Shown: positions 45,230-57,115, counted from the first letter of the stretch. The stretch is 64,000 nt of DNA from Aedes albopictus (GCF_035046485.1 NC_085137.1:480339396-480403395); one strand, 5' to 3'. Translations and numbers: made by a program. Notes: generated from the sequence alone by a model not told the origin.

Positions 45230-45300
45230 AGTTCTGGTGGGATTTGAACCCACGTCTCCCCAAGCTAGACAGGGCGCGTTAACCAACTCCGCCACAGAAC
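45230..45300 (-). tRNA. tRNA-like gene, left arm of the palindrome (71 nt)
   Basis: On the minus strand it starts GTTCTGTGGCGGAGTTGGTT and ends CCCACCAGAACT. An acceptor stem of six pairs (GTTCTG/CAGAAC), a D arm (GCG...CGC around GAGTTGGTTAA), an anticodon stem CCCTG/TGGGG with loop TCTAGCT and a T arm GTGGG-TTCAAAT-CCCAC are all visible. A box and B box (GGTTCAAATCC) are intact. The loop would place TAG (Leu) at 34-36, but base 33 would be C rather than T, and the upper body looks Thr-like. Identity is therefore undetermined and it may be a tRNA-derived pseudogene. Confidence 0.55.
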
Positions 45301-45644
45301 AAGGTAACAATTATGTGAAGTAGAAAGCCAACCTGAACCCAAATCCCACCTCACCCCACGTTCTTTCCTCGCAATTCACCATCTCCTTCGGTCCTCCAGA
45401 TGTCCACTTCCAACACTCTCTGAGCGTGCCTACGAACAACAGTGAGAGCAAGTTATTTTTAGTGTCGAGACTTTTTGCCTATCCACAGCACGTGCTCATC
45501 CACAACTTGCGAATGAGACCGTCAGTATGTGTCGGGCGTTCGACTCGGTCGCATGTCCCTCGCACAACTCGCACGAGGAAAGAACGTGGGGTGAGGTGGG
45601 CTTTGGGTTCAGGTTGGCTTTCTACTTCACAGAATTGTTACCTT

Positions 45645-45719
45645 GTTCTGTGGCGGAGTTGGTTAACGCGCCCTGTCTAGCGAACTTGGGGAGACGTGGG
45701 TTCAAATCCCACCAGAGCT
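45645..45719 (+). tRNA. tRNA-like gene, right arm of the palindrome (75 nt)
   Basis: It is the inverted partner of the copy at 45230-45300. It is identical except for one acceptor-stem change (CAGAGC, leaving a G-U type pair) and four extra bases in the anticodon region (CTAGCGAACTT instead of CTAGCTT), which give an 11-base loop on the same stem. A and B boxes are intact. The loop makes decoding doubtful, so it is probably a pseudo-tRNA or a tRNA-derived element. Confidence 0.45.
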
Positions 45720-46293
45720 ACGTGGATTTTTTCGCAATTTTTCCATTCAATTTGTCAATTTGTTGAAAAATACACATATTGTGCCTATGAACTTCAGTCA
45801 TTACGTATGTCCAACATAACATTTCGGTTGGTTATCCGAAAAACAACAACATTCATGTGAAGAAGATCGATGTTGTGATTATGTTGTTCAACAAAAGCTC
45901 TCTGCAAATTTCAAATTCTGATCAATTCATCGCTCGCTTGCGTATTTATTCGCCGTATTCTTTCATTACTTTCCTTAATTCCTCTTACTTTGAGTAGTAT
46001 TAGAGTCACCGAAAAAAGCTAATTAAAGACAATTATAATAAAGTCATCCGGTAAAAAAAACTCTTGAACAACGTTGACATGATTTGTACTAAGAACAGCT
46101 CTGGAATTCAAGCCGAAACATACCATAGATCTTCACGAAGAGTGTCAGCTATTCTCGTTTTTTTTTTGTTCACTTTTTTCCAGCATGATTGAATAAGTCC
46201 TATAACAAAATGTTCATTATATTGAGGTTTCAGTGTAGCAAGACTAATTGTTATAAATAAACACTTACTTCCTACTTTTGTATCATGTTCCAG

Positions 46294-47304
46294 GACGCCA
46301 TCAAATCCGTCAAGAATCGACCGGCTGACTCAGGGGTACTTGTACCTCCTGGTCCACCATACCGACCTTCTCCACCACCGGAACCAGTTGCCATCGTGCC
46401 TACCACTCCATCGCCGATAGCCCCTCCTGTCACCCCAGGCATCAAAGCTGTATTCATAAGGCCTCACTCGCAGCCAGTCAACGCCAATTTTCTGCCGGCA
46501 AATATTGCACGCGATCAATATATACCGCCTAGCAGATATTATCCTTCTAGCACGCCAAGGCCTGACATTTTCGTTCCCTCGAGTACACCATACTCGCCAC
46601 TGGCAGGAAACGATCTGTCCTCTACGCCCATTGCTCTCTATGGACCAGCTTCAACGCCTTCACCGCTGGCCGACCGATCCCAAGCACATCTACCACCACT
46701 AGTCATCTACAACACCGATCAAAAACGACCGAACGACTACGATCATCCGACGCCCCGACCAGAGGAACCTATCTACCAGCTCAGCAATGATCTACTACCT
46801 CCGAAACATCAGTACATCCAAGTGGTTCCCACTCCGGTCCACCACCGGCGACGCATCCCACATGATCGACGAAGACCGGTCTACGTGGAACCCATCAGCA
46901 TTACGTCAGCGGCGCCGTTCTTAGAGCGTGCAACTCCTGCTCCTAAGCCACTGGTGGTTCCTCTCTCCGACAACAACCTGGAATCTCAACCCAGCTTCAA
47001 CCGTGATCTCCTGGAACCTCCGCCAAACTACGGCCAGAGGTACCAACCGAACCGGCGATCCGATCACACTTACGACGGCGTGTCGGTGACCAACAACGGC
47101 TTCCAGTACTACCTTCCGAGGCAGTACCACGAAGAGGCCAACTCGGGTAGTTCCACGCGGGAAGGTAGCTTCGGCTACATCGACCCCTTCGGTATACGCC
47201 GGGTGGTATACTACAACACCGGTCCCGGCAAGGGTTTCGTCCATCGAAAGAACAACCGCTTCGTGGGCTTCAACTCAACGCCTTACGATCCACGACCGGT
47301 GTGA
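46294..47304 (+). CDS. Cuticular protein, terminal exon: proline-rich linker and second RR-like block
   Basis: The acceptor TTCCAG at 46288-46293 is joined in phase 0 to exon B. The 336 residues begin DAIKSVKNRPADSGVLVPPG and include a long Pro/Ser/Thr-rich section (many STP and PSSTP motifs, likely disordered or O-glycosylated). The C-terminus reads REGSFGYIDPFGIRRVVYYN, then TGPGKGFVHRKNNRFVGF and YDPRPV. That end strongly echoes the second half of an RR domain (GSYSYVDPDG...V.Y.A..GF). The visible protein is 428 residues plus the missing N-terminus. Codon use is GC-rich and ordered, in contrast to the transposon-filled intron before it. It probably works in the extracellular chitinous matrix. 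Confidence 0.85.
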   Translation, partial: DAIKSVKNRPADSGVLVPPGPPYRPSPPPEPVAIVPTTPSPIAPPVTPGIKAVFIRPHSQPVNANFLPANIARDQYIPPSRYYPSSTPRPDIFVPSSTPYSPLAGNDLSSTPIALYGPASTPSPLADRSQAHLPPLVIYNTDQKRPNDYDHPTPRPEEPIYQLSNDLLPPKHQYIQVVPTPVHHRRRIPHDRRRPVYVEPISITSAAPFLERATPAPKPLVVPLSDNNLESQPSFNRDLLEPPPNYGQRYQPNRRSDHTYDGVSVTNNGFQYYLPRQYHEEANSGSSTREGSFGYIDPFGIRRVVYYNTGPGKGFVHRKNNRFVGFNSTPYDPRPV

Positions 47305-48910
47305 GATGTGGATACGTGAGGGAAGGGGAGGAACCATCACATCTCCGTCACAACCGCCAACAGCACTGTTTTACGCTTCGACTAATTTATTTATTAGCTA
47401 AAAGTCGCCCACTGTCTACTGAGTGACGACTGCCAGTCGCAATAGCAAATCTTGTCTCAATCATTGAAGCTGGGATTGATGTGTGGAAAGGGCGGAAAGG
47501 CGTTTGCAATTTTATGCAACTATTCTATCTTTTGACTATTTATTCAACATCTTTAGTTGTTTTGTTCTTCCGACGTATTTCAACTATGATTCGTACAAAT
47601 CCAGATATTTTTTTTTTGGAATAGTGAAGTCACAGATTACAAAAGTTGTTTCGCCCTTTCTACATGTTAATCCACAAGTAACACTAGATGAACGATTTCA
47701 ATTAGCCAGATCCGCGTATGTCGCCTGTCTGCTCGCATTTCGTCGACTGGACTGGTCAACGCTGACGCTGAGTTCTAAGCGCGGTCCGATTGCGCTCCGC
47801 TCAAGGATGCACGGGGGCGAAATCATTTTTTAGCGAACTGATGCGAGAAGGCGTTCTCCTCTGTCCGTGCGGTAAAATTTTAACCGAAGTGGAGCAAAAA
47901 GTTCTTGAGGTTGAATTAAATCGCGATGTGTAGATCAAGTTGCACTGTGTTGCACAAATGAAGCGGATCCAATTGGATGTTGACCTCCGTGTTGGCGAGC
48001 GTGGTAGCAGCGGGCGGACGCGTGGCGACTGCCAATTTGTGGTGATTTACGCAGACCGGAGAAGAGTTGGGATCATTGGTGATTGCTCTTTGGAAGGGTA
48101 CGCAGTTGCGGCTTAGTTTTGAAAGGAAAAGTTTAAACTTTTTTTGAACATGAAAAGTTTAAAAATGTGTCTTGTACCGACTTTTCGAACCCTCTAAGCA
48201 GAACACCCAGAGCCATAACGTGCGATTGGCCAGGTTGGTCCCCGCCAAAGGCTCCGGCATAAGAGGAGCGACGAAAAGGCTTGAGGCTTACATGAGAATT
48301 GCACATTATCCAAAACTGAAAAAGCACTTTTCTTCAGAATGATGAACAAGCTAACAAAACTAGCGTGTTCATTATTGTCATTATTGAGTAAATAAACAAT
48401 CGAACATTTTTTTTTCGAATGAGTGTTATCAGTTTCGTAACTTTTAATTCTGCCCTATTTTGCTTATCCTTTGACAGATACTAGAAGGAAACAGGATGAT
48501 GCTTTTGAACGTTATCAAGATTTTACTATTCACAATATCTATAATTGATAATTCGGGAGCAATATTTGAAAAGGGACCAAGAGGTACCTTTTTTCGAAAA
48601 TGCTCCGTAGGGCTCAACAGCAGCCCGCCCATGCAGATGAACAACGTTGTTCGAAAGATCAACGTTTGCTTTTTCTGATAACGGTCTTAGTTTGTGTGGA
48701 TACGTTGATGGGGCTCAGCAACGACGTGCGTCGTTGTAATTGTTTACCAATGCTTGTATGCCCTTTTCAAATGTTGCTCCAGAGTTCTTTTACGTTCTTC
48801 CATATTCTCAAAAAATCAGGTTTTTTAGATGATTTTGAATATTTATCCAAGTTACCTGGGAATTTAATGCGCATTTAGTTCACAACTGGACTGCACACTC
48901 AGTCTTTATA
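47305..48910. other. Intergenic stretch downstream of the cuticular protein gene
   Basis: It should hold the 3' untranslated region of the cuticular gene. No perfect AATAAA was found close to the stop. Open frames at 47483-47833 and 48600-48878 have no recognisable domain and I do not call them genes. No complete mobile element was recognised. Confidence 0.35.
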
Positions 48911-49048
48911 AGTGCGAAAATCTGTATAAAAGTGCGCGATGGTTTGGTGTCTTCAGTGCACTATTTCTTTAAACTATGCTGAATAAATGCTCTGAAGACA
49001 CCGAACTGATTTGATGCAATCGCGCACTTTTATTTACGTTTTCGCACT
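48911..49048. mobile_element. 138-bp hairpin MITE
   Basis: The left arm AGTGCGAAAATCTGTATAAA followed by AGTGCGCGAT is complementary to the right arm ATCGCGCACTTTTATTTACG followed by TTTTCGCACT. An inner pair GGTGTCTTCAG/CTGAAGACACC extends the stem. No target duplication could be fixed. Confidence 0.8.
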
Positions 49049-49259
49049 CGTGGAAACTGGTGCGATAGTCCAGTGGTTAACCAAATGCGCAAACAATGCG
49101 TATTGACATGCCCTTTCAGTTCATACATTTTTGTCAGAGAATGTTTCTTTGGGCTTCAACTCTTGTAAATCTAGCAGAAAGCACTCCAGTTGTAATCACC
49201 CTAAAAACTACCAGAGTGTTTCTTATTATTTTTTTTCCTCAAAACAAATCATAGATTTT

Positions 49260-52200
49260 TAAGAATTCCTTTAAAAATTTCGCCAAGTATTTCTTCCAAG
49301 ATTCTTTCAGAAAATCTTTTAATAATTCTTTCAGAAATTCTTCTGGGGATTTCTTTGAAAATTTCTTCAAGAATTCCTCCAGAAATCCTCATAAATTACT
49401 TCAGAGATTCTTTAAAAAAATCAAATCAAAAACTTTTCCGGAGATTCCTCTCCTCCTCCTCCTCTCTGAAAGATTCCTATAGAAATTCCTCCAGAGATAC
49501 TTTTAGAAAGTTATCTAGAAATTTATTCAGAAATCAGTCAGAGGATTCCTCCTGATATTTTTCCAAGGATTGTATTAGATATTCCATGATTTTATAAGAA
49601 AATTTCTGCAGATATTCTTTTAAAAAATCTTTCAGACTTAAATTTGGTCAGTTTCTTCAAGTAAATTTCTCCACATATTCCTTCAAAACATATTCTATGC
49701 CTTGATACTGCGTTACTCTAATCATCAATGAATTTTCCAGAGTTTCCTTCAGGAATTCTAATAGAGATTGCTGAAAAAAATCTTTAAGGATAACTTAAAA
49801 ACTCTTCAATAGATTTCCTCAGTAATTTTTCTTTAGATTCCTATAGAAAATCCTGCAAAGATTCCTTTATAAAACTCGCTGAGAATTTCTACAGAAATTC
49901 TTCGAGGTTTATTTTTAGAAAATCTTCTGTATATTTTTTTTTAGAAATAATAAATCTCTCACATCACTTAGAAAATCTTCCATCGATTTCTTCCGAAATT
50001 GTTTCGTGTTCCCTAAGAGTCAAAAGCTTTATAAAGTTCTGCTAGAATTCCTAGAAAGCCGGGATGAATCTGCCTACGGCAGAAAATCCCTGAATGAAAA
50101 GATTTAAAAAATCTGCTAGAATTCCTATTGAAAAATTATCATGAATTCCCTCCTTAATTTCTTCAGACGATCATAAATTTGGAATTTCTTTAGAAATTTC
50201 TGCAGGTATTCCATTGGAAAATGTGTCATTGATTTCATCCAACATTTCTCTAAAAGTTTCTTTTGAAAGCCTTTCGAATCCAGAGATTCCCACAGGGATT
50301 TCTTGCGAAAATATTCTAGGGATTTTTATAGAAAATCCTGCAGAGTTTCCTTGAGGATTTTTTTCAGGGATTCCTGAAGGTGAAACATCAAGAAATCCCA
50401 TTGCAATTTTTCATACAAACTTAAGAGGCACAAATCCGACAAACAAAGCATCGAGCCAAGCCGCACTTGTTTTTTCTGGCTTTGCTCACTTCTAAAAAGA
50501 GGCAGCTTTTACAAATCGAGAGCATTTGTTTACAAATTTTCAAGATTGGTGCTCTTGAAAACGTTAGTAGGGGACCAAGTCGGCCATTGTGGCAGCCATG
50601 ATTGTATTCTCTGAAGTTTCTTCTTAATAAATTCTTCCAGTGGATCTCCACGAACTCCTACAGGCATTTCTTCACGAACTGCTCGAGGAATTCCTGCAAG
50701 AATTACTCCATGAATTCCATTGGAAATTCTTGTTGAATTGTCTCCCGGATTTTCATGAGGATGTTCCAGCAGCAATTTCTCCAGAGATTATTACTTAATT
50801 TCATCCAGTGATTTCAGCAGGAATTTTTCCGGAGATTCCAACAACAACTCATATAGAGAATTCTTCAGGAATTCATCCTGGTATTCCTTCATGTTCATGA
50901 TTCGTCTTATAATTACTATAGTACTACGATTTTTCGCAGGATACTGGAAAGGTTTACAAAATGCAATGAAATGTCATGGAACACTATGTCAGTTGCAGAC
51001 ATTGTAAGCAAAAAAAAATCCATATACCACAGAGTTTGATGATGAACCACGAAATTCAATGAAACACCATGTATTTCATGCTGTGTCTCACGAATCACCT
51101 TGTAGTATCACAGAATATCATGGAGTATCACGGATACTATGAAATACCACGAAATGCAATGGAGTGCCATGAAACACTTTGAAGTTCCATGAAATACAAG
51201 GGATTATCAGGTATTTTAGAGGATACTATGAAACACTGAAAACTCTTTCAGCCAGCGATTTCAGGAAATATTCCGGTGATTCCTTCAGATATTTCTTCAC
51301 GAACTCATTCAGAGATTTCCTCGGAAATTTCCACAGATATTTCATTTTAAATATCCACAGGAATTACATCAGAGATTATTGCAGAAAACTCAACAAAATC
51401 TTCTGCTCGGAATCTTTCATTATTACTTTCAGTGATTCTAGCAGTAATTTATACAAAAATTCTTTCAGGACTTCCATAAATTCCTTCAGCAATTTCTCCA
51501 AGGATTCATACTGATTTTTTCCACGGATGCATTGATTTCTCTAGAAATATTTCCAAGAAATTTCTACAGCAATTCTACTGAAATTTTATCAAGGCATTTT
51601 TCAGATTACACTAGGATTTTTTAAAGAAAATCGTCCTTGTACTCTATTGAAGGATTTCTCTAGGAATTATTCTAAAGCTTTCCAATAAATTCTTTTGGAG
51701 TTCCATCAAGCATTTCCCAAGAAGTTTCCCCTGGTGTTCGTCCAGGAATTCATCCTGAAATTCCTTCCGGGATTTCCCTGAGGTTTCTCTAACCCTCGAG
51801 CAATCGCGCTGTTGTATTTTGTACAACACGTTGAAAAAAATCTCTCTTTTTGTATTCAGCATTAGCGTGGTGCTGACGGAGGTGCTCAACCGCGCGAGTT
51901 ACGGAAGGTTAAATATACCTTCATGGATTTTTACAGAAATTGGATTGGAATTTTCTTTAAATACTCCTTCCGGAGAATCTTTTAGTAATTCCTTTATGGA
52001 TTACTTCTGATGATTTTTTTTTCAGAAATATGTTCAGGAACTCTTTCAATATTCCGAGGACTTCTTTAGGAATTTTAACAAAAAAATCATCAAACGTTCT
52101 TCAATGGATTTTTTTTTTCATAAAATTTACCTTCAAATAATCCTGCAGAAATTCCTGCAAAAGTTTCCCAATTGAGAAATTAAGAGATTGCCTAAAATAT

Positions 52201-52260
52201 CTTCGAAAGAATTCTTAAAAGAATTTCACGAGAAATTTCTGAAGGAGTTCTAGATATCAA
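49260..52260. repeat. Degenerate minisatellite tracts with interruptions
   Basis: Loose AGAAATTCCTCCAGAGATTC-type units occupy 49260-50400, 50580-50900, 51240-51790 and 51920-52260. The gaps hold unrelated text at 50400-50580, a second repeat type at 50930-51230 (CATGAAATACCACGAAATGC words) and a TTAA MITE at 51793-51908. Confidence 0.7.
51793..51908. mobile_element. 116-bp TTAA-type MITE
   Basis: The left end CCCTCGAGCAATCGCG is identical to the element at 27385. The right end is CGCGCGAGTTACGGAAGG. It is flanked by CTAA (one change from TTAA) at 51789-51792 and TTAA at 51909-51912. The interior includes TTGTATTTTGTACAACACG, shared with the copy at 59694. Confidence 0.75.
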
Positions 52261-52349
52261 TCACAGGGAAAATAGAAATCCCTGAAAATGGATTTCTAAC
52301 GAACACCCTTGAAGAGCAAGGACGTACCGGTATATGGGGTGCTGAAATT

Positions 52350-52500
52350 TGGAAACAATGATTTTACCATGACAGCACTGATTCCATGATGTATAATGAA
52401 ATACAATAAAATAGCCATGGAATACCATGTGAAATATTACAGATTATCATGAAGTACCACGAAATACTGTGAAGTATTGTGATGGAAACTTGTGAGCCCT
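52350..52500. repeat. CATGGAATACCATG-type repeat patch
   Basis: Short words (CATGGAATACCATG, GAAGTACCACGAAATACTGT) recur at about 12-bp spacing, as at 50930-51230. This is a repeat type different from the GGAATTCC minisatellite. Confidence 0.5.
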
Positions 52501-52699
52501 GGAGGATGCCCATGATCTCAAGAACTCTTTGAGGAATAACATTTTTTATAGATGTTTACGGGGTTTGACTTGTGAATTTCTTCTGTGGATTCCATCAGAA
52601 AATCTGTCCTGGGTTTCGGCGTTTCCGTTGGAGTACTTTCTGGATTCCTGAATATATATATTCTCCTAACGTCAAGGGAGTGTCCATACAATGTCTCTA

Positions 52700-53890
52700 C
52701 CATTACTCACAGAACTCTTCTTGAAATTCTTCTCGGATTTCATTGCATGACTTCTTCTGGAATTTCTTCAAGATTTCCCTTTCTATTTGTTTTTGAAGTT
52801 TTTAGCTGCCTAGGTTTTTTATTTTTTTCAAATTCCTGAATATATATTCTGAACAATTCGAGAGTTTTTTCTTGCAGTTCTCTCTAGAACAAACCTAGAG
52901 AGAAATCCGTGAAAAATATTGGAAGGAAATCCTGGTAGAATCACGTATGGAGTTCCGATTGAGGAACAATTCGGAAAATTCTAGGAGAAACTCTGGTGGA
53001 AATTCAGGATGGTATCGGATGCGAAATCTCGAAAGCGATCCGATGAGAAACTCATTTAGAAAAATCTCTGGAAGAGAATCACTGGGTGAAATCAGACATA
53101 AACTGCTAGAAATCGCACGGATGAATTATGGGAGAAATTCCGGAAAGTGATCCTGTGGAGATACCGCAAAACGGAAGTAATCTCCAAAAACCCTCAGGAA
53201 AAAAAATCTGTAAAAAAAAGTATGATAACCTTTATGAAAAATACCTGGAAAACTCCTAGAAGAAGCTCTGGAGGACTCACGCGAATATCTCTAGAAGATG
53301 TCTCAGGAAGAACTTTTGGAGAAATGTGTGGAGAAACTTTGGTAAAAATTGCGGGAGAAGCACTGGTAGACATCACATGATACCTCTAGAGTTCTGAAAG
53401 GAACTCCAAAGGAATAAAGTAAACCCTCCGAAGTTGATTACCAAAGAATCCATAAAAAAAATCCAGGGGAAATCCCAAAAGAAATTCCGGGTCAAATCTC
53501 CTAGGCAGTAAGAAAGAACTCCGCGAGAATTCCCGTTAGAAACTATTGGGAAATTTCAGGAGAACTTACAGGAGAATAGGTATAAATTCTGGAGAGATCT
53601 CGCGTGAAACTTCAAGAATAAACTCTAAAAAAATCCTCTTGGAAAAAATGCGAGCGCCACTTTAAAAGAAATTTCTGAGTTAAATTCAGGTAGAAACAGG
53701 TAGAAATCCCGGGAGGAAATCTGAGAGAAAAAAATCGGAAAGCACTTTTGGAAGAGATCCTAGAATACTGGGAGAAATCCCCAAAAAATCAGAGAGGAGC
53801 TCTGGAGTACTTCCTCGAAAATCTTTAAGAGATATCCCAGTACAAACTGGTGGAGAAATAGCAGGAAAAACTTTGGTAGGAATAGCGGGC
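52700..53890. repeat. Degenerate minisatellite, orientation switching
   Basis: Up to about 52800 units read in the TTCTTCTGGAATTTCTTC sense. From about 52880 to 53890 the complementary sense prevails (GGAGAAATCCC, AGAAACTCTGGTGGAAAT). Open frames in this stretch are again a consequence of the period. Confidence 0.6.
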
Positions 53891-54960
53891 GTCTACGTCA
53901 CTTTGACGTAGAAATTTCAAGAGTCGAAGTCATCGCTGTGTTCAAGAAGAAGTGACAATCACTACTGCAGGATGGTTGATACTGCCTGGAACGAGAGTTA
54001 GTTTGAGTTGCTTTGGCGTGGTTCACTGACCACCAAGCGTTTGTCATTTGCTCTAAGTGATAGAGCAAAGACAACTTTGTCCCCATTGATCTGCTATTCA
54101 CATGATTTTCCTCCAGTAAACCGAGTACCCGTAGACGGTAAGAGTGCAAGAAAGTGCTTCTTGTTTGAGAGAAATGCGTAGTGGGGCAACGTCAAAGAGA
54201 ACTTCAAGTGTTACCGTAGAAGTTAAGAAGAACGCCCCAGACATCGCCATTAAACACATCCTTTTTCTCAATTCTCAACTACCTGGAGGACGCTTTGCAT
54301 CAGGTCGAAAAGGATGCTGATACTCATACCAACTAACAATGTTAAGTAATCGTCGGCAAAACCATAAGTCAGAAAAACGAGTTGTTTCAATAGCGTATCT
54401 GCTACGAGATTCCTCAAAAGCGGTGACAAGACTCCCCCTTGGGGGCACCCACAAACACTCAAATTCCTAATCGCTGCTTGACGCAATCTCGAGAAGAGAT
54501 GTCGGTTTTTGAGCATTTGGTGAATCCCATTGGAAATCATCGGAGATGCCTTCTCGATATCGTAAACAACTTTGTGTAAAAAATTCACAGTGGACCTTCC
54601 AGATTGGTAGGCATGTTGGTTCACATGAAGAGGCACGTTGGCCAGATGAACATCACAGATGTGATGATCCACAATGCGTTCTAAGCATTTCAGAAGAAAA
54701 GAGGTCAAACTGATAGCCTATCAGTGATAGGTCTGAAACTATTTGTTTCTTCATACGACGCACGACCCACTTTCGGAATAAGCTTTAAAGTAATATTCCG
54801 CCAAGATTTGGTGTGATAGAACAATTGACTTTGTAATATCAGCATGAAGCCGTAATAAATTAAGAAAAAATCGTCGAGGCGTTCTGATTTTTGATTGGGA
54901 TGAATGAGTGCAATAGTCTTCCATGTATATTGCCTCGACACTTGCTATCTGACAATATTG
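53891..54960 (-). mobile_element. Decayed non-LTR retrotransposon RT
   Basis: The minus strand reads KSWRNITLKLIPKVGRASYE (RT block 1), then LERIVDHHICDVHLANVPLH with NQHAYQSGRSTVNFLHKVVY, then CGCPQGGVLSPLLRNLVADT and FADDYLTLLVG. The catalytic box is therefore FADD. The segment between the NQHAYQ block and the CPQGG block is shorter than usual, indicating an internal deletion. The C-terminal side continues in broken frames to about 53900. It belongs to the R1/Jockey-like group in the broad sense. Confidence 0.75.
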
Positions 54961-56970
54961 CACCGACTGACCTCTCAACTGCATGCCTCAAAGTCAACAT
55001 TAATTTTGACTGCAATTATCACCGATCGCTATCATGCTGAGTTGCCACTGACACCGTTCCGAAGGAACCAAAAGTCCAAGAGGCATTTTTGCTCACGTAC
55101 ATATGTACTTTCCGCACATGAAACCAAGTGTATGGTGACCATCAATGCCCACCACTCGACATCGGCGGAATTGAATTATATCGCTCATAAAAGCCCTCCA
55201 CGCGGAAATTTCGGGTATGACCGTCGTCGTCAGCCTAATCTGAAATGTGTGGCCTCTCGCGTGAATCGACTGCGCATTCTTATGTCCAACCCCGTCAACG
55301 GGAAAACAACCTTCACCATGAAAAGAAGCTAAAATTTGGCCGGCGAAACATTGAAACGCACACGGTTGCGGTCGGTGTTGCTCTTCAGGTTCGGAACTTG
55401 GAGTACCCTACAATTAACTTTATGGGCTCATTGACAACATGACCTTACATTATTGAGAGCGGCGGCGCCTACCCACTTACATGCGTTGTGTACACAGTAG
55501 TGCTTACACAGGTCCTCAAAACCCGTCCGGAGCAGAACAGATTTTATCTGTGACTCATCGTGGTCTGCACCACCACCGACCGTGATTCAACCAACAACGC
55601 AACGCGAGGAGGCGAGGGTGTTTGGATTATTTGTTCGATTCTTTTAATTCGATTTGTAATTATTGAGCTGATCTTAAAAGCGTCGGCGACCGTTTCCCGG
55701 AATCATGCGATTGGATCGGGTTGGTGGAGGGTTCGATCACCGTCGTGTTGTGTGGGGGAAGTATGAAATCATTTTCGTTTCAATGACTATTGCCTTCTAG
55801 GATGCTGGGCGAATCGATCGAATGCATATTCAATTCCGGTGATTTGAAATTCGTATTCGATTGAAGTACTTGTTTGTTCTGTCCAAGCTATGGTCCTTGA
55901 GATAGATCAATGTACTTTTCATGAATAAATTCTACAGATACAGAATGGCAATCGTAGAGAACAAATCATAAATTGAAATGTTGAGTTCCTTCTTTGAATG
56001 AAACTGTGATAATGTTTGGCTTTCAATATGCATAATTTCCCACAAATTTACCAGATCTCTACTCTTTTCCCTGCGTACATCACCAAACCCATTACCTTGT
56101 GAAATACTTTACCATTAAAATTTCACCTTTCATGATCGTACAATATTCTGCCGCATGCGAAAATCAATTGCCATAATTTTAAGAGTGCTGTCCTAATCAA
56201 CCATTTCATTAGTCTGTAAGTTTCGTGAGCAAAACATCACCGTAGTAGATCACAATCAGATGACCAGTGCCCTGTCTCTCTCCCCAAGCAGCTAAGCTTA
56301 ATTAAAACTTCTAATCAATTGTGATGAACGATGTAGATACGCAAGTGTCATGAATCACAGCACAAACTAATTGCCATATTTGTAGGTTTTTGTACACATC
56401 CACAAGCGCAAGAGCCGATCGTGTAGAAATTGGCACCTTAGCGTCACTGATTCGAAGATATTCGGCGACTAGTTCTCTGATGATAGATATCCATTTGAAG
56501 CACCTACTCACCTCGATTTAATAAGGAATAAAAGAATTATTTTGAACAATCAGCATTCGCACCATCAACTCACTCGAACAAATGGATTCCCGTCATAGAG
56601 AACCCCCTAGAAGTCCCATAATCATGCACCAGAATCATTCGAATCACGTCGACTTGGGCCAACGCTTGTTAATATTTAGTTTTATAAGAACTCGATTTAG
56701 AAAGAATACGCAGCTCCAGTCGTGTTGTTAGGGAACTTATTTATAATCAACACTTACCAGTCTAGCATAGAAAATCGATAGAATTGCATACTCCCCGAAA
56801 TGAGCTTTGAAAGTAGATAAGACATAAAGACGACACGCATTCAACAGAGACACATCACGCCATGACCGATAAACTGTGTAATAAACTATTAGATCCAGTT
56901 TTCGATTGGGCTCCCCATTTCAATTGCATCCGAAATTCCAGTTCTTAAGCGTGGCTTGGCTTTCAGTGGG
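54961..56970. other. Intergenic stretch upstream of the proline-rich gene
   Basis: Open frames at 54904-55332, 55560-55766 and 56311-56511 have no recognisable domain and I do not call them genes. 55440-55760 is somewhat GC-richer. No complete mobile element was recognised. The 3' end of this stretch is the upstream regulatory region of the gene starting at 57045. Confidence 0.35.
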
Positions 56971-56975
56971 AGATC

Positions 56976-56981
56976 TATAAA
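56976..56981 (+). promoter_or_regulatory. TATA box of the proline-rich secreted protein gene
   Basis: TATAAA lies 69 bp before the ATG at 57045. Transcription would be expected to start about 30 bp downstream, near 57005-57008, which leaves a 5' leader of about 40 nt. The position fits well with the tiny first coding exon. Confidence 0.65.
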
Positions 56982-57044
56982 TTACATGCTCCTGTCAGAA
57001 TTACAACATATTTCGACTGGGTCCGTTTAAGGGTAACCATCATC

Positions 57045-57047
57045 ATG
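57045..57047 (+). CDS. Proline-rich secreted protein, exon 1 (start codon only)
   Basis: The ATG is followed at once by a consensus donor (ATG|GTGAGT), so exon 1 contributes only the initiator methionine. The next exon opens with GTG after a TTCCACAG acceptor, which gives M|VSLKVITILSVIILSEGA, a proper signal peptide. Starting in exon 2 would leave no ATG in front of that signal peptide, so this start is preferred. Minimal first coding exons are common in insect cuticle and secreted-protein genes. Confidence 0.75.
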
Positions 57048-57115
57048 GTGAGTATTCTATTGAAAGCTTGTATGTACAGCAATCATCAGCCTGAACATCC
57101 ATTTAACTTCCACAG

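Larger units (their letters stand above)
45201..45765. repeat. Palindrome with two divergent tRNA-like arms
   Basis: Left arm about 45201-45371 and right arm about 45574-45765 are inverted copies differing at few positions, with a spacer of about 200 bp. Each arm contains a tRNA-like sequence and the same flanks (AGTAGAAAGCCAACCTGAAC, CACCCCACGTTCTTTCCTCG and their complements). The spacer holds no recognised gene. Confidence 0.85.
36526..46293 (+). other. 9.77-kb intron of the cuticular protein gene
   Basis: It runs from GTATCT at 36526 to ...GTTCCAG before 46294, and the phase-0 join gives KDLPIQ|DAIKSVK. It contains MITEs, about 4 kb of minisatellite, a Penelope-like fragment and the tRNA-like palindrome, listed separately. 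No additional exon was recognised inside it. Confidence 0.75.

Noticed and set aside
46272..47244. Minus-strand frames across the last cuticular protein exon
   Set aside because: Shadow frames. The plus-strand exon joins in phase to a recognised RR domain and ends with an RR-like block.
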